From Rhodospirillum rubrum ATCC 11170 (GTDB lineage: Bacteria > Pseudomonadota > Alphaproteobacteria > Rhodospirillales > Rhodospirillaceae): a stretch of 64,000 nucleotides of DNA. The notes under the pieces were generated by a model. The model ran no database searches. It was not told the origin of the DNA and saw only the letters and a list, made by a program, of their open reading frames with translations. Position 1 is the stretch's first letter; the number at the start of each line of letters is the position of its first letter. Of this stretch, positions 45,377 to 54,800 are shown in pieces. The DNA lies in assembly GCF_000013085.1 (NCBI RefSeq), contig NC_007643.1, positions 2,737,501 through 2,801,500 on the forward strand, written 5' to 3'. The position numbers and the translations under genes were made by a program.

Positions 45377-45876
45377 CACCGGTTCCCTTCCTTGGTCTCT
45401 TGGTCTGCTCCCTGGCCGGTCACGGCGGCGAGCGGCCAGGACGTTTGGTGAAGGGTGCCGTCCCACCCCTCGATGGTCAGCCACAGCTCTTCCTTGCCGG
45501 TCAGACCCTCGGGAACGGGCACCTGAGCCATGGCGAAATGGGGATTGCCGTAAGCCAGCGCGCCAAGCGTGCGGATATTGCGCGGCTTGCCGATCCGCAG
45601 GAAACTGCCGCGGATGGTGTCGACATCGCCTTCTACGATCTTGACCAAGATGAAACGGCGCAGGGCGCCGTCGGCCCCGGGTTCCGGCAGGCCGGGCATG
45701 GCGCTGACCGCCACGCGCCACGGCCCCAAGGCAACGGCGGCGGGGGCCGTCGCCGGCATGGCGCCGACGGCGGTGGCGGTGGAAAAGGCCCCGTGCTGCT
45801 GGGCGAAATAGAACGCCGGAAGAAACAGCATCAGGGCGCTGAGATGGAATTTCGAGCGGTGCCAGAGCTTACGCAT
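45376..45876 (-). CDS. Membrane-anchored protein of unknown function (FpvH-like)
   Basis: The product is a 166-residue protein with a short cytosolic start, one helix (FHLSALMLFLPAFYFAQQ) and a periplasmic domain that includes ALGPWRVAVSAMPGLPEP, RGSFLRIGKPRNIRTLGAL and AYGNPHFAMAQVPVP. The ATG at 45876 is used (GGGGAGAG upstream); the 45894 alternative lies further into the preceding gene. It begins inside the preceding PepSY gene by 8 bp, and its stop overlaps the next start. It stands in the fpvH position. No known domain is recognised. Confidence 0.72.
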   Translation of the reverse strand: MRKLWHRSKFHLSALMLFLPAFYFAQQHGAFSTATAVGAMPATAPAAVALGPWRVAVSAMPGLPEPGADGALRRFILVKIVEGDVDTIRGSFLRIGKPRNIRTLGALAYGNPHFAMAQVPVPEGLTGKEELWLTIEGWDGTLHQTSWPLAAVTGQGADQETKEGNR

Positions 45877-47050
45877 GGGAGGGGCTCTCCCCAAGCTTAG
45901 CGCCTTGGCGCATCTCGAGGGTGGCGCGAACGGTGCGCTTGCTCCAGATCAGCATCCCCGAAAAGATCAGCATCGACAAAATCAAGCCGAAGAGGAACCA
46001 CACCCCCTTGATCGCCAGCCCCAGGGCTCCGGGGCCGCCGAAATCGCCGACATGGAGCGGCCGCAGGATCTGCGAGGCCAAGCCCAGGGGCCCGGAGTCT
46101 CCGCCCTTTTTGCTATAAAGCACCTCCGCCGTGCGCGGATGGACATAGGTCACATCCGACAGGAGCGGCACCCGGCCGCTGCCATAGGCATAGATCGGAT
46201 CAAAGGCGGTGCCGGGGAAATAAAGCGCGGTAACCCGCCCACCCGCATGGGTGGCCTGGGCGGCGGCCAAAGCCGCGTCGACCTCGGCCGGCGGCGGATG
46301 CTCGCCCGGGGCCCGTTTGGGCAGATCGGCCCGGTCGATGACCACCAGCGGCGCCCCGGGATCAAGCGCGCCGCGCAGATCGACGATCGCCGCCTGAACC
46401 AGGAACCACAGGCCGGTGACGCCGATTAGCAGCACGAACCACAAAGACCACGCCCCGCCAAGCCGGTGAAGATCGCCAAGGAGAACCCGGGCGCCCTTGC
46501 CGGTGCGCAGCTTGGGGCGGGTGAAGAAGGCCCGCCAGAAGCGCTTGTAAACGACCATGCCGGTAACGACCGATCCAAGCAGCGGAATCGCCATCACCGC
46601 CACCAGATACCACCCCCAGGGATAGCCGCCCGTCCACGGCGACAGCAGCCAGCCATGCAGGGCGCGCAGGAAGACCGGCAAGGGGTTATCCGAACCGATG
46701 CCGCGCAGGGTGGCGCTGACCGGATCGACATAGGCCATGGCGTAAAGGCCGTTCTCAAGGCCTAGACGCACCGTCGCCGCCATGTAATCGGCGCCCCAAC
46801 CAACCGACAGGGCGCGCGACCCCGGGGCGGCGGCCTCGGCGGCGGCGATCAGGGCGCTGGCCGGAGCCGGATCGCCGCTGGCGCCCGCCCGCACCTCCGG
46901 ATCGATCAGCCACATGATCTCGTGGCTGACCGAGGCCAGGGTGCCGGTGAAGCACAGAAAGAAGACATAGGCCCACAACGGCAATCCCATCCAGGAATGC
47001 ACAAGGAACCAGAGACGCGCTCCAGAGGATTTCCGCGGGGTCTTGTCCAT
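45869..47050 (-). CDS. PepSY-associated membrane protein, siderophore-iron reductase type (FpvG-like)
   Basis: The product is a 393-residue inner-membrane protein with four main transmembrane helices and a large periplasmic part between them. Helix 1 starts LWFLVHSWMGLPLWAYVFFL; later segments are RALHGWLLSPWTG, LLGDLHRLGGAWSLWFVLLI and LFGLILSMLIFSGMLIW. Conserved His residues in these helices (VHSWMG, LHGW, LHRLGG) fit haem or metal-linked electron transfer. The family (PepSY_TM) includes FpvG, the reductase that releases iron from ferripyoverdine in the periplasm. It lies 8 bp downstream of the TonB receptor gene, so the receptor and putative reductase are co-transcribed. Confidence 0.82.
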   Translation of the reverse strand: MDKTPRKSSGARLWFLVHSWMGLPLWAYVFFLCFTGTLASVSHEIMWLIDPEVRAGASGDPAPASALIAAAEAAAPGSRALSVGWGADYMAATVRLGLENGLYAMAYVDPVSATLRGIGSDNPLPVFLRALHGWLLSPWTGGYPWGWYLVAVMAIPLLGSVVTGMVVYKRFWRAFFTRPKLRTGKGARVLLGDLHRLGGAWSLWFVLLIGVTGLWFLVQAAIVDLRGALDPGAPLVVIDRADLPKRAPGEHPPPAEVDAALAAAQATHAGGRVTALYFPGTAFDPIYAYGSGRVPLLSDVTYVHPRTAEVLYSKKGGDSGPLGLASQILRPLHVGDFGGPGALGLAIKGVWFLFGLILSMLIFSGMLIWSKRTVRATLEMRQGAKLGESPSHA

Positions 47051-47058
47051 GGCGGTCC

Positions 47059-49497
47059 TTACCAGCGATAGGTGAGTTTACCGACGACGGTCCGTCCGTC
47101 GCCGTAGTAGCAGCCAAAGGCCGTGCAGGTGCCGATGGTGTCCTCATCGGTCAGGTTGTTCAGATTGAGCGCGACCTTCCAGGTTTCGCGCTCGTAACCG
47201 ATCTCGGCGTCGAAAACCGTGTTGGACTCGAGCTTGATGGTGTTGGCGTTGTCGCCATAGCGTTCGCCGACATAGCGCACGCCGCCGCCCAGGCCGATGC
47301 CGGCCAAGCCCAGCTTCCCCACCGCGCTCTGGGGTTGGATGGTGTAATCCACCCACAGCGAGGCCGTCTGGCTTGGCACATTGGCCGGCCGGTTGCCCTT
47401 TTCGCTGGCCGCCCCGCCGGTGATCTCGGCCTCTTGCAGGGTGTAGCTGGCGCTGAGATTCAGCCCCTCGTAGAGGCTGGCCAGGGCTTCGAGTTCAAAG
47501 CCCTGAACGGTGATCTCGCCGGTTTGGACGCTATAGCCGCTATAGAGCGGGTCGCTCGACTTCACGTTGGTCTGGGTCAGATCGAAAAGCGACGCCGCCA
47601 GGAAGCTGTTGTAGCCCTTGGGCTGGAATTTCATCCCGGCCTCGTACTGGCGCCCTTGGCTGGAATCGAAATTGCCGCCGCCGCGTTGCGGGGCCGCCGT
47701 GCCGGTCTGCGGATCGAACGAGGTCGAATAGCTGAGGTAGGGCACCAGACCGAAATCGAAGATATAGGACAGGCCGACGCGGCCGGTGGTCGCGGCGTCG
47801 TCCTGCTTGCCGCCGCCCTTACCTTTGATCTTGGTGCGGATGGTCGCCACGTCGTGGCGCAGGCCGGCGGTCAGTTGCCAGTCGTGCCAGCGGATCTGAT
47901 CTTGGACATAAAGCCCGACCTGGGTCATCCGTTGGGTCTTGTCGGTGGCGCTGCCGGTGGGGGCGGCGATCGCCTGACCATAGACCGGGTTATAGATGTC
48001 GATCGACGGCGCCGAGCCAAACAGCGACTTGGTGTGGGCGTCGAAATAGCGCACATCGACGCCGCCCAGAACCGTATGGGCAAGCGGCCCGGTGCCCAGC
48101 GTCACCTCGCCCTGGGTGTCGACATTGACGGTATCGAGGTCCTCGTTCTGATAGGAGGTCCCGCGATAGGCCGTGCGGTTGTCGCTGGCCAAACCGGCGT
48201 AATACAGGCCCTGGTAATCCCAATCGAGCGCCATGTAGCGGGCGTTTTGACGCAGCGTCACCTGATCATTGACCCGCCGCTCGGCCTCATAGCCCAAGCT
48301 CCATTGGGTGCGCGCGGACTCGTCGAAATCGGGCTCGCCCAGATAAAGGTCGCGCGACAGCTTGCCCAAGGGATTGTCATAGAGCGTTCCAGCCAGCGGC
48401 AATCCCAGCGGCGATCCCGAGCGATCGTGCTGAACCTGGGTCAGCAAGGTGACCCGCGTCGCCTGATCGTCGCTCTTCCAGGTCACCGCCGGCGCCAGGA
48501 AATAACGGTCGTCGTCGATGTGATCCATCTGGGTGCCGCTGTCGCGGACCACACCGGTCAGGCGATAGGTCAAAGGCAGATCATCGGCGATCGGTCCGCC
48601 GAGATCGAAGCCGCCCTGGAAGCGCTTTTCGCTGCCGGCCTCGACGGTGATTTCGCCAAAGGCCTCATCGACCGGGCGCTTGCTGATCATATTGAGCAGG
48701 CCGCCCGGGCTCGCCTGCCCATACAGAACCGAAGACGGACCGCGCAGGGCCTCGATCCGCTCCAGGCCATAGACCTCGACCGACGGCGCGCCGAAGCCGC
48801 GCATGATGCGCAGACCGTTCAGATACTGACCCTCGGCCACCGAGAACCCGCGGATCTGCGGCACATCGTAACGGGCATCGGCGCCGCTGGGCTGGGCGAC
48901 GACACCGGCGGCATAGCCAAGCGCCTGACCGACGTTCTGAACGGCGCGCTTGTCCATCTGATCGGCGGTGACCACGGCGATCGCCTGCGGAGTCTCGACG
49001 ATCGGCGTATCGGTCTTGGTCGCCGTGATCGAGCGTTCGGCGACGAAACCGGCGACCGGCCCGGTCGGCGATTGGCGCAAGGGGGCGGCCTCGACCGTCA
49101 CCGGATCGGCCACGGTCACCCCGCCGGCCGCCGCCGGCTTTTCCAGCACAACCGTCGTCGCATCGGTGAAGCGCCACAGCAGCCCGCTGCCCGCCAGCAA
49201 TCGGCGCAACGCCTCCTCGGGCGCCATGGCGCCGCTGACCGCCGGCGCCGCCCGCCCGGCGACCACGGCGCTTTCGGCGGCGATCTGCACCCCCGCCTGA
49301 TCGCCAAACAGGGTCAGGGCCCCGGCCAGCGACTGGGCGGGAATATCAAACGACCGCACCGCCGCCGCTTGCGAAACCTGCGGCGCTGACGCCGCGCCGG
49401 CGGCCCCCACCCCTCCCATCACCAAGACCGCGACCGACGCCCCGGCCACCAGGGCGGCCCGTCGCCCGGTCCGCCCCACCCTTCCCTCATGCCTCAT
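47059..49497 (-). CDS. TonB-dependent siderophore receptor with STN signalling domain
   Basis: The product is an 812-residue outer-membrane receptor. The ATG at 49497 follows GAGGG; the first ~40 residues form a signal peptide. The STN domain (about residues 45-120) has SFDIPAQSLAGALTLFGDQA. The plug contains TPQAIAVVTADQMDKRA and RGPSSVLYGQASPGGLLN, and the chain ends GKLTYRW with a C-terminal aromatic. This is the FpvA-like signalling receptor type. It heads the gene series of the putative iron-release system and follows the FecIR pair. A perfect operator palindrome lies 36 bp before the start codon. Confidence 0.92.
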   Translation of the reverse strand: MRHEGRVGRTGRRAALVAGASVAVLVMGGVGAAGAASAPQVSQAAAVRSFDIPAQSLAGALTLFGDQAGVQIAAESAVVAGRAAPAVSGAMAPEEALRRLLAGSGLLWRFTDATTVVLEKPAAAGGVTVADPVTVEAAPLRQSPTGPVAGFVAERSITATKTDTPIVETPQAIAVVTADQMDKRAVQNVGQALGYAAGVVAQPSGADARYDVPQIRGFSVAEGQYLNGLRIMRGFGAPSVEVYGLERIEALRGPSSVLYGQASPGGLLNMISKRPVDEAFGEITVEAGSEKRFQGGFDLGGPIADDLPLTYRLTGVVRDSGTQMDHIDDDRYFLAPAVTWKSDDQATRVTLLTQVQHDRSGSPLGLPLAGTLYDNPLGKLSRDLYLGEPDFDESARTQWSLGYEAERRVNDQVTLRQNARYMALDWDYQGLYYAGLASDNRTAYRGTSYQNEDLDTVNVDTQGEVTLGTGPLAHTVLGGVDVRYFDAHTKSLFGSAPSIDIYNPVYGQAIAAPTGSATDKTQRMTQVGLYVQDQIRWHDWQLTAGLRHDVATIRTKIKGKGGGKQDDAATTGRVGLSYIFDFGLVPYLSYSTSFDPQTGTAAPQRGGGNFDSSQGRQYEAGMKFQPKGYNSFLAASLFDLTQTNVKSSDPLYSGYSVQTGEITVQGFELEALASLYEGLNLSASYTLQEAEITGGAASEKGNRPANVPSQTASLWVDYTIQPQSAVGKLGLAGIGLGGGVRYVGERYGDNANTIKLESNTVFDAEIGYERETWKVALNLNNLTDEDTIGTCTAFGCYYGDGRTVVGKLTYRW

Positions 49498-49532
49498 TTG
49501 GATACCCTCGCCATCCCATACTAAAAGCGATA

Positions 49533-49549
49533 ATGCGACTTGTTCGCAT
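49533..49549. promoter_or_regulatory. Perfect palindromic operator before the second siderophore receptor
   Basis: ATGCGA-CTTGT-TCGCAT is a perfect 6-5-6 inverted repeat. It lies 36 bp before the receptor ATG. Near-identical sites occur before the two FecI-type sigma genes. It is a good candidate for an iron-responsive repressor of the Fur family. Confidence 0.65.
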
Positions 49550-49632
49550 GCGCTTGTGGGAAAGAGACGACGCAGCCGAAGCATTCTTCAGAAAATCCTC
49601 GTTTTTTTAGGAACTTTTTCCCGAAAGCCGCG

Positions 49633-50670
49633 TTAGCGCGGATCGGAGGGTCCGGAAACCATCAAAAGCCAGGGGCCGAGCCGGCGGATTTCTCCGCCCA
49701 AAGGCTCCACCGCCGCCCGCAGCGCCCGCTCGGGATCGCCAAGATCGAAGACGCCGGTGACCCGCCGTTCGGCCATTGCCCCATCGCCAAGGATGATCGC
49801 CCCGGCGAAATGGCGCTCCACCGCCTCGACCACCTCGGACAAGGCCCGATCCTCGACCAGCAACCGGCCACGCCGCCAGGGGCCGATGGCCGAAAGCGGC
49901 ACGCGGTCGCGCACAACCGCGCCATCGGCCTTGGCGATGCGCATCCGCTCCCCCGGCGCCAACAGGGCGCTCCGCCCGGCCGAAACCACGCGAACGCCGC
50001 CATGCTCGACACTGACGCCAACCTCGCTCGCCGAGACATCGATGGCGAAGGCGGTGCCGGTGACCGTGACCTCCACCGCGCCCGCCCGCACGACGAAGGG
50101 CCGCGCCGTATCGGGCTCGACCTCGAAGAAGGCCGGACCGTCGCGCAAGGCCACCTCGCGCCGATCGGGACCATAGGCGACATCAAGCGCGCTTCCGGCA
50201 TCGAGCCGAACCCGCGAGCCGTCCTCCAAGACGATCGCGGCGATCCCCGCCGCCCCGGCCCGGTAATCGGCGCCCGGCCACAAAGGCCCGCCGACCAGCG
50301 CGCCGATCCCCAGGGCCAGCGACGCGGCCAAGGCGAAGGCCGTCAGCCGGCGCGCCCGTTTGGACGGGCGGGCGGGACGGCGAACCGGCGACGGGGCCGA
50401 TTGGGGGGCGGCGAGCGGGCCGAGCAGTCCCGTCGCCCGCCATGTGCGCTCCAGCGCGCGCCACACCTCGCCATGACGGGGCGAAGCCGCCAGCCAGCGC
50501 GCGAGATCGGCGCGCCCGGCCGCATCGGCGGGATCGGTTCGCAAACGCAGGAACCGCGCCGTCGCCTCGGCGATCAGGCGATCCCGCGCCGCATCCTCTC
50601 GACTATCCCCGGCGGCCCCCACGGCCATCGCCGTCTCCCTGCTTTTTGCGCATGCGGGACGATCCTCCAT
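49633..50670 (-). CDS. FecR-family sigma regulator
   Basis: The product is a 345-residue single-pass membrane protein. The N-terminal cytosolic domain (DUF4880-like) has DAAGRADLARWLAASPRHGEVWRALERTWR, then a transmembrane segment (LTAFALAASLALGIGALVGG, about residues 120-140). The periplasmic part has the FecR domain (IVLEDGSRVRLDAGSALDV, FFEVEPDTARPFVV) and an STN-like C-terminal end. The ATG at 50670 is preceded by AAGGAGG; an ATG at 50628 would remove 14 residues. It should couple the STN domain of the 47059-49497 receptor to the neighbouring sigma factor. Confidence 0.87.
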   Translation of the reverse strand: MEDRPACAKSRETAMAVGAAGDSREDAARDRLIAEATARFLRLRTDPADAAGRADLARWLAASPRHGEVWRALERTWRATGLLGPLAAPQSAPSPVRRPARPSKRARRLTAFALAASLALGIGALVGGPLWPGADYRAGAAGIAAIVLEDGSRVRLDAGSALDVAYGPDRREVALRDGPAFFEVEPDTARPFVVRAGAVEVTVTGTAFAIDVSASEVGVSVEHGGVRVVSAGRSALLAPGERMRIAKADGAVVRDRVPLSAIGPWRRGRLLVEDRALSEVVEAVERHFAGAIILGDGAMAERRVTGVFDLGDPERALRAAVEPLGGEIRRLGPWLLMVSGPSDPR

Positions 50671-50723
50671 CCCCTCCTTGGTTAGACGAACGGCCCCGGG
50701 CTTTCCCCCATTGTTTTTTTCGA

Positions 50724-51263
50724 TCAAAGCTTTGAACTCCGATCGAGGTGATCGAGGCAATGGGCCAAAGCCTCGTGGACTAGGCTATGGGCGCGGGTCT
50801 GCGAGATGCCCAGGCGCTGGCCGATTTCGGCAAAGGTGCAATTTTCGAAGCGGTGCAGATCAAAAGCGGTCCGCGTGCGGGGCGGCAGGCTGGCCAGGGC
50901 CTGGGCGACGGCGCGCAGGTCGTCGCGGCCGATCGCCTCTTGTTCGGGCGACGGGGCGCCGGCCGCCACCCCGTCCAGACTGGCCCCGCCATCGCCCATC
51001 CAGGCCTCCCGTTTCAGTCGCCGAGACAGGTCCACCGCGAGATTGCGCACGATCTTGTATAGGTAGCCGACGGGGCGTTCGAGGGCCGTCCCGCGCCCGG
51101 CTTCGGTGGATGTCGGCGAAGGCGAGGCCGAATCGAATCGCAACCATGCCTCCTGAACCACATCCTCGGCCCGCATCGAGTCGCCGACAATTGGGGTAGC
51201 ATAATCGATCAAAGCCCTTCGATGCCGAAGGAACAGATCAAGGGAGTCTTTCACATCCGTCAC
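50724..51263 (-). CDS. ECF sigma factor, FecI-like
   Basis: The product is a 179-residue ECF sigma factor. Region 2 includes DVVQEAWLRFDSASP and LYKIVRNLAVDLSRR; region 4 includes LASLPPRTRTAFDLHRF, TFAEIGQRLGISQTR and a helix-turn-helix. The GTG at 51263 is chosen because it gives the usual ECF N-terminus (TDVKDSLDLFLRHRRALIDYA); an ATG at 51398 would add 45 residues of Arg-rich sequence that overlaps the operator-like site. It starts the FecI-FecR-receptor series of the second siderophore system. Confidence 0.85.
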   Translation of the reverse strand: MTDVKDSLDLFLRHRRALIDYATPIVGDSMRAEDVVQEAWLRFDSASPSPTSTEAGRGTALERPVGYLYKIVRNLAVDLSRRLKREAWMGDGGASLDGVAAGAPSPEQEAIGRDDLRAVAQALASLPPRTRTAFDLHRFENCTFAEIGQRLGISQTRAHSLVHEALAHCLDHLDRSSKL

Positions 51264-51348
51264 GCAAACCCGCCTTCGCCCCGCCTCCCCCGACAGGGGG
51301 CGAGCCCCCCTCGCTTTTGAATAATGGGCCCTGCGGCTTTCCGCAGAT

Positions 51349-51365
51349 TTGCGAACGACTATCAT
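51349..51365. promoter_or_regulatory. Degenerate iron-type operator before the second FecI gene
   Basis: TTGCGA-ACGAC-TATCAT matches the ATGCGA-N5-TCGCAT pattern at 9 of the 12 arm positions. It lies about 85 bp upstream of the GTG start of the sigma gene, where a promoter would be expected. On its own it would be weak evidence; the two better copies in front of related genes make it plausible. Confidence 0.35.
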
Positions 51366-51524
51366 TTCGGGCCGCTTCGGTCCACGTTTTTCAGACACTT
51401 AGCGCGGGCGGCGAAATGGACTTCCTCAAGCGATAGTCAAGGAGCGGACGGGGACGGCCCCGGAGAGCGGCCGGAAGCGTCCCGGGAATGGCGGCGGCCG
51501 AGAGTCGCGGCGGTTTTATGTCCC

Positions 51525-51572
51525 ACTAATTTAGTAATATACTATTTTGATTTATTATTAAAAATACAGTTG
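51525..51572. promoter_or_regulatory. AT-rich palindromic region upstream of nifJ
   Basis: ACTAA-T-TTAGT (51525-51535) and TAGTA-ATA-TACTA (51532-51544) overlap, and the AT-rich tract continues to about 51572. It contrasts sharply with the GC-rich surroundings. It may be a regulator site plus a curved promoter for nifJ, about 270-320 bp upstream of the start. Confidence 0.4.
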
Positions 51573-51840
51573 GCCAGTCACCCATGTTTCTTGCCCAATT
51601 CCTGGGAAAAGACTTATTACTGATAAAGAACTTCTACAGTTTCGCTACAATGGTCAGGGCCCTTTTGCAGAGGTGGGCTCAGGCGTCCTGGAGACGCGAC
51701 AGCGCTCCGGGAAAGAGTTCGGTCGCCCGCCGCCCCCGAGATCCGGGGGAGGGACGGCAGACCCCGCCTACCCCGCATTCCGACCCAAACAACGACGCCC
51801 GGCCGATGAGCCGGCATCGATCGAAGGAGGAGCGTTCCCT

Positions 51841-54800
51841 ATGTCCGTACGGAAAATGGTCGCCATCGACGGCAACGAGGCTTGCGCCTCGGTCGCTTAT
51901 CGTGTGAGCGAGGTGGCCGTCATCTATCCGATTACCCCGTCTTCGACCATGGGCGAGCTTTCCGACGAATGGTCGGCGAAAGGCCTGACCAACATCTGGG
52001 GCGCCGTTCCGCAAGTCGTCGAGATGCAGTCCGAGGGCGGCGCCGCCGGCGCCTGTCACGGCGCCATCCAGACCGGCTCGCTGGGCACCACCTTCACGGC
52101 CTCCCAGGGGCTGCTGTTGATGATCCCCAATATGTACAAGATCGCCGGCGAGCTGACGCCGTTTTGCATGCATGTCACGGCGCGCACCCTGGCCACCCAT
52201 GCCCTGTCGATCTTTGGCGACCAGTCCGACGTCATGGCCTGCCGGCAGACCGGCTTCGCCATCCTCGCCTCGGCCTCGGTCCAAGAGGCCCATGATCTGG
52301 CCAGCGTCGCTCACGGAGCGAGCCTGGAAAGCCGCATCCCCTTCCTGCACTTTTTCGACGGCTTCCGCACCTCGCACGAGGTGAACAAGATCGAGCTGAT
52401 GACCGACGACGATCTGCACGCGATGATCGACGACGATCTGGTGGCGGCGCACCGCGCCCGGGCGCTGACGCCCGACACCCCCGTCACCCGCGGCACGGCC
52501 CAGAACCCCGACACCTTCTTCCAGGCCCAGGAGGCGCGCAATCCGTTCTATGACGCCTGCCCGGCCATCGTGCAGTCCTATATGGACCGCCTCGCCGCCC
52601 TGACCGGCCGCCGCTACGGATTGTTTGATTACGTCGGCCATCCCCAGGCCGAACGCGTCGTCGTCATCATGGGATCGGGCGCCGAAACCGTCGCCGAGAC
52701 CGTCGACTGGCTGGTGGCGCGCGGCGAGAAGATCGGCGTCGTCAAGGTCCGGCTGTTCCGCCCCTTCTCGGTCGACGCCTTCGTCGCCGCCCTGCCGGTT
52801 TCCGTCCGCGCCATCGCCGTGCTCGACCGCTGCAAGGAATCGGGCGCCATCGGCGAGCCGCTGTACCTTGATGTCGTCGGCGCCCTCGCCCGGGCCAAGG
52901 CCCTGGGTCTGCGCGCCGGCATCGTCGATCCGGCGGTGATCGGCGGGCGCTATGGCCTGTCGTCGAAGGAATTCACCCCGGCGATGGTCAAGGCGATCTT
53001 CGATGAACTGGCCAAGGCCAATCCCAAGCAGGCCTTCACCGTCGGCATTGAGGACGACGTCACCCATCTGTCGCTGAGCGTCGATCGCTCGTTCCGCATC
53101 GAAAGCGCCGATATCAAGCGGTCGGTGTTCTTCGGTCTGGGCGCCGATGGCACGGTGGGCGCCAATAAGAACTCGATCAAGATCATCTCGGACTCTCCGA
53201 CCATCCACGGTCAGGGCTATTTCGTCTATGATTCCAAGAAATCCGGGGCGATCACCATTTCCCACCTGCGCTTCGGGCCGCGCCCGATCCGCGCGCCTTA
53301 TCTGATCGACGAGGCCGATTTCATCGCCTGCCATCACTTCAGCTTCCTCGACAAGGTCGATGTGCTGGAAACCGCCGCCGTCGGCGCGACGCTGCTGCTC
53401 AATTCCCCCCACGACAAGGATACGGTGTGGGACGCCCTGCCCCGTCCGGTTCAGCAGACGATCATCGACCGCGATCTCAAGCTGTTCGTCATCGATGCCA
53501 ATAAGGTTGCCCAGGAAACGGGCATGGGCCAGCGCATCAACACCATCATGCAGACCTGTTTCTTCGCGCTGTCGGGGGTGATGCCGCGCGACGAGGCGAT
53601 CGAGGAGATCAAGAAGGCCATCTCCAAGACCTACGCCCGCAAAAGCCAGAAGGTAATCGACGCCAATTTCGCCGCCGTCGATCAAACCCTGTCGCGGCTG
53701 CAAAGCGTGACGATCCCCGGCGTTCTCACCGGCCACGCCCTGCCGCCCCTGGTCTCCGCCGGCGCCCCCGATTTCGTCCGCAATGTCACCGCCGTCATGC
53801 TGGCGGGCAAGGGCGACAGCTTGCCGGTCAGCGCCATGCCGGTCGACGGCACCTGGCCGACCGAAACCGCGCGCTGGGAAAAGCGCGATATCGCCCAGCA
53901 GGTTTGTTCCTGGGACGCGGATCTGTGCATCCAGTGCAACAAATGCGTGATGGTCTGCCCACACGCCGCCCTGCGGGTCAAGGCCGTCCCGGCCGAGGCC
54001 GCCGCCGCCCTGCCCGCCTCGATGAACTCCACCCCCTATAAGGGCAAGGACGACCTCAAGGGATCGGCCTATGTGCTGGCGCTTTCGCCCGAGGACTGCA
54101 CCGGCTGCGGCATCTGCGTGGAAGCCTGTCCGGGCAAGGACAAGGCCACCGGCGCGCGCTCGCTGACCATGCACGCCCGCGAGGACGTGGTAAGCGCCTG
54201 CAAGGAAAACTGGGAAATCTTCCTTGATCTGCCCGATGTCGCCCGCACCTCGCTGCGGCCGACGGTCAAGAACAGCCAGTTCATGACGCCGCTGTTCGAG
54301 TTCTCCGGCGCCTGCCAGGGCTGCGGCGAGACCCCCTATCTGAAGCTGTTGACCCAAATGTGGGGCGACCGGCTGATGATCGCCAATGCCACCGGCTGCT
54401 CGTCGATCTACGGCGGCAACCTTCCCACCTCGCCCTATGCCAAGGACGCCAATGGCCGGGGGCCGGCGTGGTCGAACTCGCTGTTTGAAGACAACGCCGA
54501 ATTCGGCCTGGGCTTCCGCCTCGCCCTTGACCAACACCGCTCCGAGGCCAAGCGCCTGCTTGGCGCCCTCGCCCCGCAGCTCAGCGGCGTTCTGGTCGAC
54601 GGTCTGGTGGCCAACGCCGCCAACAACGACGAAGCGGCCATCGCCGCCCAGCGCGAGCGCGTGGTCTCCCTGCGCGCCGAACTCGGCGGTCTGACCGGCT
54701 GGCAAGCCCGGGCCCTGGAAGGGCTGGCCGATTATCTGGTGGAAAAGGTGGTGTGGATCGTCGGTGGCGACGGCTGGGCCTATGACATCGGCTACGGCGG

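Larger units (their letters stand above)
51264..51840. other. Intergenic region between the sigma gene and nifJ
   Basis: No gene is supported. The left part should hold the promoter of the leftward sigma gene, including a degenerate copy of the iron-type operator at 51349-51365. Further right is a strongly AT-rich stretch with nested palindromes (51525-51572) and a long leader to nifJ. I found no clear sigma-54, NifA or FNR site. Confidence 0.5.

Noticed and set aside
47335-49389. A 684-codon open frame opposite the second siderophore receptor.
   Set aside because: It has low-complexity composition and no signal or domain; the receptor on the minus strand is certain.
51264-51840. Sigma-54, NifA or FNR-type sites before nifJ.
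   Set aside because: TGGC...TTGC and TTGAT-like fragments are present, but with wrong spacing or missing half-sites.
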